64,000 bases of DNA from Isoetes taiwanensis (taxonomy: Eukaryota; Streptophyta; Lycopodiopsida; Isoetales; Isoetaceae): contig JAJEKV010000018.1 of the NCBI GenBank assembly GCA_021234155.1, forward strand, positions 14,516,925 through 14,580,924. The letters run 5' to 3'. Positions 1 to 10,310 of this stretch are shown piece after piece; positions within the stretch are counted from its first letter, which is position 1; every line of letters starts with the position of its first letter. Made by a program: the position numbers and the translations under genes. Under the pieces are notes generated by a model. The model did no database searches. It was not told the DNA's origin and saw only the letters and a list, made by a program, of their open reading frames with translations.

Positions 1-1440
1 GAGAAATTAGGCTAGGGGGTAGATAGGAAAATTTTTTGCACCCCCTAAGCTCTATGGCACGATTCCCTAGGAAACATCTATAATGCCTAAAATAAGGCCT
101 TTTCTCAAAAACTTTTTTTTCCTAGGGGAATCTTTTTTGTACCCTATAATATTAGGGGATCTCTTTTCACAATAGAGCTCTTTGGAATTTAGACAAAAAT
201 GAGCTTAAGGAATGGATGAAGTGGCATTTGAAAGTGATGACAAGGCTAGGTGGTGTGGCGTGGCCAATGGGAATGATGACGTGTTAGCCCACTTGAATTT
301 GAAAATTCTCTCTAGTCAAAATTTTGAATGATGTGGAGATGATGTGTGTGAGTGATGGGGTGTCAAAGGTGATGTGGCAACAATGATGCTAGTTCAATGC
401 TTTGACATGAATTTTGATTTGAATGAGAGAGTTTGACATGAAATGGCTAGAATGGTGATGGGTATGATGACTTGGCGTGTGAAGTGAGGTGTAGAATGAC
501 TTGGCACATCAATTGCTCATATAGGAGCCAAAAATTTTATGGGGCAACTTTAAGGCCTCTCCTTGGGCACATTTGAATTTTGAGCATTTCCCTTATGAAT
601 CTTTTGCAACCTTCTTTTCACTTTGCTCAAGTTGAATGAGATGTTGACTTCATGAGCAAAATTATGACCAAGTCAAGTCGCTTTTGAACTAGTGGATGAT
701 GAGGCAAGTGGGTGTTTCATGAAGGTGTATTTTGACTAGAGAGAACTTTCAAGGTCAAGTTTGACTTTGGGAGGTATATGAGCAAGGAGTCAAGGTTCAA
801 TGGTATTTAGGATGGTGGAATAAATGGGGAAGGGAATCAAAATGCCAAAGATGCCAAGATCACAAATAGTTACATACCATGGAATGCTCTTCTAGGGGTC
901 TTCTTTCTCCTCTTCTCTTCACTTCCTTTGCTTGTTTGATCTCTTGTGTCTCTTGAGTGACTTGAGTCAATTGTCCTTCTTTGCTCTTCAAACTTTGATG
1001 TATGCTAGTGAAGCATTTCCTTAATGTCTTGCAAACTGAATCAAACTGAGAGGATTAGTGTAAATATGTGCTTGGCTCTTCCATGCTGCCATGGCATGGC
1101 AGCAGGAGGTATATGAGCAAGGAGTCAAGGTTCAATGGTATTTAGGATGGTGGAATAAATGGGGAAGGGAATCAAAATGCCAAAGATGCCAAGATCACAA
1201 ATAGTTACATACCATGGAATGCTCTTCTAGGGGTCTTCTTTCTCCTCTTCTCTTCACTTCCTTTGCTTGTTTGACCTCTTGTGTCTCTTGAGTGACTTGA
1301 GTCAATTGTCCTTCCTTTGCTCTTCAAACTTTGATGTATGCTAGTGAAGCATTTCCTTAATGTCTTGCAAACTGAATCAAACTGAGAGGATTAGTGTAAA
1401 TATGTGCTTGGCTCTTCCATGCTGCCATGGCATGGCAGCA
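1..1440 (-). mobile_element. LTR-II family LTR, U3 side, minus strand, running off the window
   Basis: The right edge at 1440 is the LTR 5' terminus: it carries the TGCTGCCATG...CATGGCAGCA palindrome (1420-1440) seen at the start of the other LTR-II copies (9121 plus, 41669 minus). Bases 1-80 match, in reverse complement, about 10200-10290 inside the plus-strand LTR-II, and 900-1080 match 9150-9330. At 1441 the sequence changes at once into protease coding sequence of element E1. The simplest reading is a minus-strand LTR-II element, or solo LTR, inserted in the E1 protease, with the rest of it and the 5' half of E1 left of the window. The interior end is not visible, so full element and solo LTR cannot be told apart. 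Confidence 0.75.
770..1440. repeat. 335-bp tandem duplication inside the LTR-II terminus
   Basis: Bases 770-1104 and 1105-1440 are nearly identical; I see one substitution and one single-base indel. Both copies end with the LTR-terminal palindrome (1084-1104 and 1420-1440), and both are followed by GGAGGT. The same GGAGGT also starts the first copy, so slippage or recombination at this hexamer is a likely cause. The result is an LTR with two terminal palindromes in a row. Confidence 0.9.
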
Positions 1441-2035
1441 GGAGGTGGTTAGCTACTGTGGATGCTAGACCAATTTGGTCTCAAGGGAGATGTACCATCT
1501 CCAATGGCTCTCAGACTGCTACAATCTATAATCAAGATGGCTCCTATGGTTCCAATGAGGAGGTAAATTTTATTAAGGAAATGCTAATTGAAAAACCTTT
1601 GGGATTTTACAGAATACAAAATGCAAGGCCAAGGAAATATGAAACAGTTCCTCTCATCATGGAATGTGCACTTCCCAGCAAACAAGGGCCATCAGGATTC
1701 TTATGGTTTGATGGAGGTATTTCTAAAAAACTAAATATTGCATCATCTGCTGCTATCCTGAAAGATTCCTCTCATAAACTTTTAGCCAAAGTAGGGAGGA
1801 TCTTCCCCCAAATTACCTCTAATGTAGCAGAATATAAGGCTTTGATTGCAGGACTTCAGGAAGCCAAAGCTATGGATATTGCCAACATTCACATTTTTGG
1901 TGACTCACAATTAATTTGTAGACAAGTTTCAGGAGATTACCAAACAAAAAATGCAGACATGGAGCTCTTAAAAAAACAAGTAATAGGAGTGCTTTCGAGT
2001 TTTGCTTCATGGGAGATTACTCACATACCAAGGGT
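1441..2035 (+). pseudogene. Protease tail plus archaeal-type RNase H (aRH) of E1
   Basis: The open frame carries RRWLATVDARPIW, which follows the flap/LLGR region of the aspartic protease in the sister copies, then about 60 linker residues, then an RNase H domain. The RNase H has the acidic set of the aRH type: FDGG near 1706-1717, NVAEYKALIAGL near 1820-1855, IFGDSQL near 1895-1915, and the HIPR segment near 2020. Its role is to cut the RNA strand of RNA/DNA hybrids during reverse transcription. Position is notable because it sits before RT rather than after it. A small deletion near 2030, in the stretch that reads ERNWEADALC in element B, shifts the frame into the RT reading frame. The family is clear; the enzyme is not functional as it stands. 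Confidence 0.85.
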
Positions 2036-3010
2036 ATGGAAGCTGATACCTTATGCAGGGAAACTCTCATACCTGAAGGGGCTATTCCAGAGGAAGACCT
2101 TGATGCTAGTGAGGTAAAAGCTCTTTGTCCTATTCTAACCATTAATGCATCAGAAGAAAAGGATACTGAAGAGATTACCATTACAAAAAATGGTAAAACT
2201 AGAACCCTGTTTGTTGGAGATCTAATTGAATACCAAAATAGGGAGAATATACAAATGTTCTTTGAAGAAAGGAAGGATGTGTTTGCTTGGGATTATTCTG
2301 AGCTTACTGGAATTAAAGCAGAGGTATGCCAATTTGAAATCAAGATTAAGGAAGGGTGTAAACCTGTTTTTCAAAAACTGAGAAGAATTAATGCTTCCTT
2401 GATGGGACTGATTAAAGATGAGTTGGATAAAATGCTAGATGCAGGTGTTATTATTGAAATTATTAATCCAGAATGGGTGTCTTGCATTGTACCTGTAGAG
2501 AAAAAAAGTGGTGCCTTAAGGATCTGTATTGATTATCGAGACCTCAACAAAGCCACCATCAAGGACTGCTACCCCTTGCCTTTTCTAGAAGAAATCTTAT
2601 ATGCTGTAGCAGGGAGAGAGGTATACTCATTTCTAGATGGATTTTCAGGGTTTAATCAAATTGGCATTAAGGAAGAAGACCAACCCAAGACCTCTTTTAT
2701 TACCCCTTGGGGAACTTATGCAATGAAAAGAATGCCTTTTGGACTAATGAATGCACCTGCTACTTTCCAGAGGGCTATGGATGTTATTTTTAGGCCCATG
2801 TCTCCTCAAGAATTCAGAGTTTATTTGGATGACCTTTGTTTAGGATCTCACCCTACTAATCATTTGGAATTGCTGGCAAAAATATGTTCTTTGTGCAGGG
2901 AATCTGGAGTCAACCTTAACCCAAAGAAATGTATTTTCTTTGCATCCAAAGGCCAACTTTTGGGACATGAAGTATCCAACAATGGCATACAAGTGGCACA
3001 AGAAAAGTTG
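2033..3010 (+). pseudogene. Reverse transcriptase domain of E1
   Basis: The frame starts in the last aRH residues (EADTLCRE) and runs through a linker with DVFAWDY and FEIKIKEGCKPVFQ, then the RT. Visible RT motifs are [50 protein letters not shown] and the catalytic YLDD (about 2823-2834), followed by LLGHEVSNNGIQVAQEK. These are standard Ty3/gypsy RT blocks; YLDD replaces the more common YVDD or YIDD. The frame is lost near 3010 by a one-base deletion in an A-run, compared with element B at 27840. The enzyme would make cDNA inside the virus-like particle. It would be part of one long polyprotein in an intact copy. Confidence 0.9.
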
Positions 3011-4695
3011 AAGCCCTCAAAAACTGGTGCCCCCAAAACTTGAAGCAGGTCAAAAGTTTTATTGGCATGACTAGTTTTCTTAGGATGTATATTCCTAATT
3101 TTGCTCACATTATAAGTCCTATTTCTAAGCTGACAAGAATAGGCAGGATTTCCAAATCTGAGAGCAAGTATGTTCCTGTCACATGGTCATCAGACTGCCA
3201 AGAGTCTTTTGAGTTGCTTATAAAGTCCATTTGTGAAGCAACTCTTCTTAAAAAACCTGATTTGGACAAGCCATTTGAGGTCTACATTACTATTACTAAA
3301 AAGGCCATAGGCCTAGCTATTCTGCAGGACAAGCACACTATAGCTTTTGCTAGCAAACAATGGAGTTCAACTGAAGAGAAATACACCAGAATGGAGAAGA
3401 GTGCTGCTGCTCTCATGTTCCTCATTGACAGACAAGGTCATTTACTATTGAAAAGTTCAGTTCAAGTTTATATGAAGCAAAATCCAACAGGTCTGTTATT
3501 TGGTAAAGCTACCTCTAAACCAAAAATCCAAAGGTGGGCTTGCAAGCTACAAACCTTTGATATTTCCATAAAAGAGTTACATCAGGTGAAGAGTCCTAGT
3601 CTTTATTTACCTTACATTTTCTTTGATCATGAGGATGTAGTAGAAGTTGTTGACTTTGTGGATGCCTTAGCCTATTTACAGGCAGATGATGAAGAGCAGA
3701 ATCAACAAGATTGGCAGCTACCTATAAATAATTTCTTACGATTCAAGGAAATGCCTTCAGGACTGACCTCGAGCCAGCAAATGAGATTTAAAGAAAAGTG
3801 CAGGCAATTTAAAATGATTAATGATGTTTTATGTAAAGTCAACAGGGATGGACTATTACTGAGGTGTGTCAATGAAGAGGAATCTGCTTTGATCATTAGA
3901 GAAATGCATGAAGGAGTATGTGGAGGCCATTTTGCTGGAGATACTACTGCCAAGAAAATTCTCAGGTCAGGTTATTATTGGCCTACCATATTTAAAGATT
4001 GTTATACTGCTATAAAATCTTGCCACAAGTGCCAGATATTTGGCAAGAGGATCCTTCTCCCAGCTGCACTAAACCCCATAATTTCTCCAGGACCTTTTCA
4101 AATATGGGGATTAGATTATATTGTCCCTATTAACCCCCCTTCTGCAGGGCAACATCAGCACATCATTGTAGCTACAGATTATTTTACCAAATGGGCAGAG
4201 GCAATTCCTTTAAGGCAAGCTAATGCCATTACAACAACAAAGTTCTTACATGAGTATATTTGTGCACGGTTTGGTATTCCTCTACAATTACATTCTGATA
4301 GAGGTACCCCTTTTGTGAATGAAGTTATTGCTAATTTATTGACCATTCTTAAAGTCAAACATACCAAGAGTTCCTCCTACTATCCCCAAGGTAATGGTCA
4401 AGCAGAAGCTACTAATAAAGTTTTGAAGGGCATTTTGCAGAAAACAGTGGATGATAATCAAAAGGATTGGCATGTCAAACTGGTGGATGCCCTATGGGCT
4501 TATAGAGTCACCATTAAAGCAGCAACTACTCATACCCCTTTTAACCTAGTTTATGGCATTGAAGCTGTGCTTCCAGTAGAGCTTGAGCTTCCATCTCTGA
4601 GGTTAGCTCATAAGTTGTGTTTGCCTTTTGAGTATGCTTTGCAGGAAAGACTGGATACCCTTTTGCATTTAGAAGAATATAGAATGGAAGCTTAA
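3011..4695 (+). pseudogene. Degenerate Ty3 RNase H (tether-like) and integrase of E1
   Basis: After the RT thumb (KSFIGMTSFLRMYIPNF) comes the Ty3-type RNase H fold (about 3240-3640). Its recognisable blocks are LAILQDKHTIAFASKQWS and EEKYTRMEKSAAALMFLI, but the usual TDAS, TDH and ADALSR acidic positions read TITK, YMKQN and SPSLYLP, so the site is dead. Integrase follows: zinc-binding HEGVCGGHF and SCHKCQIF, first catalytic Asp in WGLDYIVPI (about 4110), second in HSDRGTPFVNE (about 4295), and Glu in GNGQAEATNK (about 4400). The frame stops at 4693-4695 after RMEA, before the C-terminal module. Integrase would insert the cDNA in the genome. Confidence 0.9.
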
Positions 4696-4990
4696 ATGTT
4701 AATTTACTTAAAAAAGCCAAGGATTTGGCTGCTTTCAAAGCTGCTCATAAAATACAAGGGACTTTCAAGACTGGAGAATTAGTTCTGAAATGGAATAAAT
4801 CAAGGGAAGATTCGGCTAGTAAGTTTGAAAATCTTTGGGAGGGCCCCTATGAGGTGTTGGAACCTGCAGGCACCAATTCTTATTAGTTGAAGGAATTAAC
4901 TTCAGGGATGCCACTTCCAAATCCTATCAACACTATTCACCTGAAAAGGTACTGGGATCAGCATATATGTTTGTCTCTTTTTATGTTCTA
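4696..4990 (+). pseudogene. Integrase C-terminal GPF/Y module of E1
   Basis: Past the stop at 4695, and in another frame, the sequence still encodes AAFKAAHKIQGTFKTGELVL, then KFENLWEGPYEV, a premature TAG where sister copies read Trp, then PNPINTIHLKRYWDQH. This is the GPF/Y module found at the C-terminus of many Ty3/gypsy integrases. No chromodomain follows; the frame ends near 4990. The break near 4690 changes the GAGAACACAAACTTG segment present in element B. Confidence 0.8.
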
Positions 4991-5873
4991 GAACTTAGAC
5001 AAGTTAGAATTAAAGTTAGAATAGGTTGGATAGGTTGGATTAGATTTCACTTGTCTTAAATTTAGAACTAATGCTTTCATTAAGTTTATATTTGCATATT
5101 AGCCAGTATGAAGGATGAGCCATCAAATAGCTTCAAAACAGGGATTTTTATTAATTGCCAAGTGTCATTTGCAGGAGCACCCTTTTTCCATTTTCATTCA
5201 TCTGTCTCATTGTGGTCCTGCCCTCCATTCAGCCATGCTCTTTCATTTTATCTCCCCAGATGTGCACTCTGCAAATTCAGCTTCACCATCATGGCAGAGT
5301 TGCAAGGATCAAGTTTAACTTGTTTGTATGTTTCCATGACAGGTGCACCCTTTCTCCATCTTTATTCATCTGCCATAAGTGGTGCTGCTATCCATTTAAA
5401 CTCCTTATTCTTGTTCTCATTCCCAAAAGAAAGCACTCTGCAATTCAGCTTCACCATCATAGCAGAGTTGCATTTTTAAGGATCAGGGAGGCACACATTT
5501 TCTTGTTTTGGCGAGATCTCAACTTTTGCACATTCACTTCACCCTCTCACACCCCATTTCCATCACCATCTTACCATATTCACACTCATTCTTACCTTTT
5601 CTTTTCACACATTTTCTTGTTTTGGCGAGGTTCTCACATTTACACACTCATTTCATCTCATACACTCCATTTCCATCACCATCTTACTATATTCACAACT
5701 CATTCTCACCTTTGTCATTCACTCACATCCACTCACTACCATATTCATCACTATTTCATCAACACTTGCACTTTATACCCTTTTTCTTCCATAATTCTCA
5801 CTTAGACACTTTGGGACAAAATTGAAGACCCCTTATGGCTGAGGGGACCAGCCATTTTCTTGTTTTGGCGAGA
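4991..5873 (+). other. E1 3' untranslated region with pre-LTR hairpin
   Basis: No conserved protein is seen. The longest open stretches (5108-5479, 5155-5805) are rich in Ser, His, Phe and Pro with no domain and look like chance frames in a C/T-rich region. The motif TTTTCTTGTTTTGGCGAG occurs three times (about 5500, 5615 and directly before the LTR at 5855-5872). A hairpin GGCTG-AGGGGAC-CAGCC lies at 5837-5853, 20 bases before the LTR. The bases touching the LTR are not a polypurine tract. Confidence 0.7.
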
Positions 5874-5894
5874 TGTTGCCCCCAAAGGGCAACA
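5837..5894 (+). promoter_or_regulatory. Paired hairpins at the UTR/3' LTR junction
   Basis: Hairpin one is GGCTG...CAGCC at 5837-5853, with the only purine run (GAGGGGA) in its loop. Hairpin two is the first 21 bases of the LTR, TGTTGCCC...GGGCAACA at 5874-5894. The same pair stands at the end of element B (30688-30704, 30726-30746) and, in minus orientation, at the end of A (about 16735-16751, 16693-16713). A covarying pair stands at the family-II junction (9084-9099, 9121-9141). Conservation suggests a role in plus-strand priming, end processing or RNA packaging; which of these is not shown. Confidence 0.6.
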
Positions 5895-7792
5895 TACTAA
5901 TTGATTGGTTTATTTGTTAAAGTTAGGAAGGCTAAGTCAAAGGAAAGCTTGGTAGTCAACATTGGTATGAAGGTCAAAGGATATTTATCTTCAAGGTCAA
6001 CTCCCATAAGGAATACTTCATTTGAGGTCAAAGCTAGTCAAAAAGGTGCTGGGTTAAAGAAGATTGGAAGATGCTTTTTGAAGATTGGAAGTTAGAGTTT
6101 GGAAGACCCCATGGTACTTGATTCCACCCCTAGGCCATTTTTACCCATTTTTACACTCTATTCCCATCCTTTTGAAATCTCCTAGCCATTTTTCCCTAAA
6201 CTTATTTCCCTTTTGCTCACCCTTGCATACCCTACCATACTTTGCCTAATTCCTTCTTTTTTAATGCATCTTTATTCCTCCATAAGTTATTCTCACCATT
6301 GCCCTCCATATCTTTTACCCCCTTTTTTCCTTTTTACTTCCTATGCCACATTTTTGTAAATTCTCTTAGCCTAATTCTTCTTGCAACCTTTTATACCCCT
6401 ATGCTCATCTACCATTTTGCCATAAGAAGCCATGTTGTATGTCTACCCTATGGAATATTCCTCACTATGATGCCCAAACTTGGCATATTCCCAAAAACAT
6501 TAGGGTTACTATTGCCTAGGTGACCCAATTCTTCGCTTATCTCATGAGTGACCTTTAAAAACCATGGCCAGGCTTTTTAAAATTATGAAATACGACATAT
6601 TCCTGGTTTATACTTCAAGAAATACGGTCACTGTATCGCGCGAATTCTCAGAAAATACAGCTGCTTCTAACCTAAATCTGGAAATGAGCTCAAATCACGC
6701 CGGAATCGAATTCTTAAGCTTTAAAAACTGCCTAATCCTGGACTCCCGCTCTCAAGCATCATATTAAGCCTAAATCTAAGCACTAAGATGCCGGAATCAT
6801 TAAATCTAAACTTATATACCTGGGGATCATTGACAGAAGTTTTTTGAAGGCCCAGACGCATCAAACCTCGACATTGATACATGCTGAGCATGATCTGAAG
6901 ACGTTCTTGAAGTCTCTGAGTGTTCCACAGTCTAATCTGAGAAGATTGGACTGATATTATTGATTTGATACTATTTATTGACCTTCTAAGCTATTTTGAT
7001 GATTGATCTATGTTCCTAAGATTCTTATTCACCTTGTATTACCTTCATATCAATGAAAATTGATTGCCAAGTATTCAAAAAGTCGACTGTCATGATCCTT
7101 TAGTATTTTTGCATCACAAACATTTTTACAGTAAAGAATTTCTTTTTTTTTTTCCCTGTATATGACCATCTGCACTTCATCTCCCATCTTGTTTGCACCT
7201 GTGTGCAAAAAAATTTCGAAAAAATCCCATTCCAAACTCAAGTTACCATTTTTTGCATTCTGTCTGATACAAATTTAGACTGATATCCACAAAACAGTGC
7301 CAAAAAAAATAGTTTTAGTGATTCAAATCATGATTTGACAGCATGCACCTTACCTTTGAAGTCTATATTGCATCTCAGTTTTGGAATTTCTTCAAATTTC
7401 AACCTACAACTCAAGTTACAAAACTCTGAGCTCTGTTTTTAGTTTTGACTGATATTGACCAAAATTTGACCCAACTTTGAGATCGAATATCTCACAAATT
7501 AAAACTCAGACTTGGTCAAGATCTTTACCCTTGCTTGCCTACAACTTTTCTGAACAAGTCACAGTCATCTGACCTTAGAAATCAATCTGTCTATGAGATC
7601 TGCATCGATTTGAGTAAGGGATCCAAATTCCAGAATTGGGAAAGGTATGCAAACTCTGTAACTGAGCTTTTTCTTTGGAAAATTCTTGTGTAGATTGATC
7701 ACCTTAAGTGATCTGGAGGTTCTAACCCCAACTTGAGTGAAACTCAAGTTGGCTTCTGTGTTTGACTCTCTAAGCCAGGTTGGGAGTCAACA
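5874..7792 (+). repeat. LTR-I, 3' LTR of E1
   Basis: The LTR starts TGTTG and ends CAACA, giving 5-bp terminal inverted repeats, and is 1919 bases long. Its boundaries agree with the three other LTR-I copies (14797-16713, 23061-24971, 30726-32645). It is more diverged from those three than they are from one another, which suggests that E1 is older than A and B. The last part (GATCTGGAGGTTCTAACCCC and on) is shared in outline with LTR-II, so the two LTR families have a common origin. No clear TATA box could be fixed. Confidence 0.9.
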
Positions 7793-8415
7793 TCAAGGCA
7801 ATGGCCAGGCAGAATCAACCAACAAGGTTCTCAAGTCTATTCTTAAAAAAACCATAAGTGTGTCAAGGAAAGATTGGCATCTAAAGCTCCATGATGCACT
7901 TTGGGCATACATGACTACTATCAAAACAGCTACAAAACACCCTCCTTTTAGTTTGGTGTATGGCATAGAGTCAGTTTTACCTATTGAATTGGAACTTCCA
8001 TCACTTAGGTTGGCTTATCAAATAAATTTGGCGATAGATGAAGCACTGAAAGAAAGGTTTTGTGAGGTTGATGCAGCTTGAAGAACATAGATATGAAGCA
8101 GAAAATGCTGTCATGATTAAAAAGGTCAAAGATATTGCAGCCTTTAAGGCAGCTCATAAACTGCAGGGAGTCTTAAAAACAGGAGAGTTGGTGTTGAAAT
8201 GGAACAAAGCAAGAGAGGAGATAGCATCTAAATTTGAGAATCTCTGGGAAGGACCTTTTGAAGTCATTGGTACAGCTGGCAAAGATTCCTATTGGTTAAG
8301 AGACGTTTCTGATGGCAGAGAGTTGATAAATCCCATCAATATTATGCACTTAAAAAGTATTGGCAACAGCATGTTGCCCTTGCTCTGTTCAATTAGAATT
8401 TTCAGAAAAATGTAG
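7793..8415 (+). pseudogene. Integrase 3' half of a family-II element (host of E1)
   Basis: The frame resumes after the E1 LTR with QGNGQAESTNKVLKSILKKT, which carries the integrase catalytic Glu, then WHLKLHDALWAYMTTIKTAT, FSLVYGIESVLPIELELPSL and LMQLEEHRYEAENAVM in the next frame, then KFENLWEGPFEVIGTAGKDS and a GPF/Y tail ending PINIMHLK. It is closer to the minus-strand family-II integrase at 49351-50720 than to E1. Frame changes fall near 8060 and in the A-run near 8350. The N-terminal and core halves are not in the window. Confidence 0.88.
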
Positions 8416-9120
8416 GTAGGATTAGTTAACATATCATTTGGAAAAGTAAAAACAGTAAAAAAAGGTAAAGCACAAAAAAAGTTTAAACAAAGAAAAAACA
8501 AAATATTAAGGCAGTTCTAGTAAATTAAATTCTACTTTTAAGTTTATGGGTTCTGTGCTAACTGATTTCTAGTGTTGCAAAGACAAAAGGCTGTGCAGGT
8601 TATGATCAAGTGAAGGACAGATCAAATACTAACCATGGCTCCATGTAGATACATCTGAACATCACACTCATGCATCTCATTTTTCACAATATACCATACT
8701 TCATCATTCAAAGTTGCTGCCATTTTTCCCACAACAGCAACTTATCTAAACTAACAAGTTTTGTCTCCACATGCAAGTGCATCCTAACATCCACATTCAC
8801 CGTTCATCTGCTCAAGAGTTGACCTCATTACACCTAAAGACCTTCCACATCCTCACAAATTTCGAAGCTGCTGTCACACTTCCATCCAACAGCTCTCTTC
8901 TCCTAAAGAGATTTATTTGTCATGCAGGTTCACCTGAGAAAGACCATTTTCATATACATACTCATAGCACCCTGAACATCATTACTTTCAAATCCATTTG
9001 CAGGTTCATTGAGTTGCCAAACATATTCTCACATTGGCAACCAGCTGGAGTTTTACCATGAAGTACAAGCAACAAGTCAAAGGGGCTGGCAGACCAGCCT
9101 TTTCTTTCAGTTTGGCATAA
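8416..9120 (+). other. Family-II 3' UTR
   Basis: No conserved coding frame is present. An A-rich block (8440-8505) is followed by C/T-rich sequence. The same UTR occurs on the minus strand at 41670-42319 and 49283-49350. A hairpin GGCTGG-CAG-ACCAGCC at 9084-9099 precedes the LTR. No env-like frame with signal peptide or membrane segment was seen. Confidence 0.65.
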
Positions 9121-10310
9121 TGCTGCCATGTTATGGCAGCATAGAAGAGCTAAGCATATTTCTGGACTAATCCTTACACTTTGATCTGAATTACAAGGCA
9201 CTAGAAGAATGCTTCACTAGCATACATTGAGAGATTGAAGAGCAAGGAAAGGACAATTGATTCAAGTCACTCAAAAGAGACAAGAGGAGAATCAAGCAAA
9301 AGAAAAGAAAAGGAGAAAAAAGAAGACCCATTGAAGATCGTCTCTTGGTATGTGATCACTTGTGTTCTTGGCATCTTTGTGCAGTTTGACTCCTATTCCA
9401 CATTCCCCATACCCTCCACCACCATAAAACACCCATTAGACTTTGATTCCATGCATACAACTCCTTCCAAAGTCAAACTTAGCTTTGAAAATTCTTTCTA
9501 GTCAAAGTACACCTTCAAGAATAATCCATTTGCTACACACCACTCACACCACTTCATCACCATCCAAAAGTTCAAAATTTCACTTGACTTGGTCATACAT
9601 GTGGTCAAAAAGTCAACATTTCGTGCAACATGGTCAAAGAAAAAGGAAAAGTTGCAAAATCCCTAAGGGAAATGTTCAAAACTCAAGTGTGCCCTAGGGA
9701 ATGTCAAAAAGTTGCATTTCACAAAAATTGGCCCATGAAGGGTGCATTTTATGTGCCAAGTCACCATACACTTCATTCTATATGCCAAGTCACTATACAC
9801 ATCATCATTCTAGTCATGCCATGTCATGCTTCCATTTCCATGTTCAAAGTCTAAATCTATCCCGAGGCATCAAATTTGCACCCATAAGATGACACATCAC
9901 CTTGACACATCATCATTACCACCCCATCACCATCCACATGTCACACACATCATCTCCACATCACTTGCAATTTTGATTAGAAAGAATTTTCCAAGCCCAA
10001 GTTGATTGACACGTCATCATCACCATTTGCCATGTCATACTCACCTAGCCTTGTCATCACTTCCATATGCCGCCACATCACTCATTCCTTGAGCTTTTTT
10101 AGACCAAAATCAAGAGTGCCCCATTGCAAGAAAAGATTCCAAAATCTTCTAGAGTGCAAAAAAAGATTCCCTTTGGAAAAAAGAAAATTAAAAATGGTTT
10201 TATTTTGAGCCTTATATTTGCCTCCTAGGGAATCGTGCCATAGGCCTTGAGGTGTAAAAAATTTTCCTATCTACCCCCAAGTCTATTTTTCTCCCCAGCC
10301 AATCTCCCCA

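Larger units (their letters stand above)
1441..7792 (+). mobile_element. E1: 5'-truncated Ty3/gypsy Tat-like element with LTR-I at its 3' end
   Basis: The element retains, in order, the protease C-terminus, aRH, RT, degenerate Ty3-type RNase H, integrase, a 3' UTR and a full 1.92-kb 3' LTR. Gag, the protease active site and the 5' LTR are missing at 1441, where a family-II LTR abuts. The 3' LTR ends at 7792, exactly where a family-II integrase frame begins with the codons for QGNGQAE, so E1 lies inside an older family-II element of the same orientation. Coding similarity to elements A and B is close. It is a dead copy: at least two frameshifts and two stops. Confidence 0.88.

Noticed and set aside
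4696-4990. Chromodomain at the integrase C-terminus
   Set aside because: Only the GPF/Y module and a short tail are encoded; no aromatic-cage pattern follows in any copy.
5108-5825. Possible env-like or accessory ORF before the E1 3' LTR
   Set aside because: The frames are His/Ser/Phe/Pro-rich low complexity, overlap in all three frames, lack a signal peptide and transmembrane layout, and are not kept in A or B.
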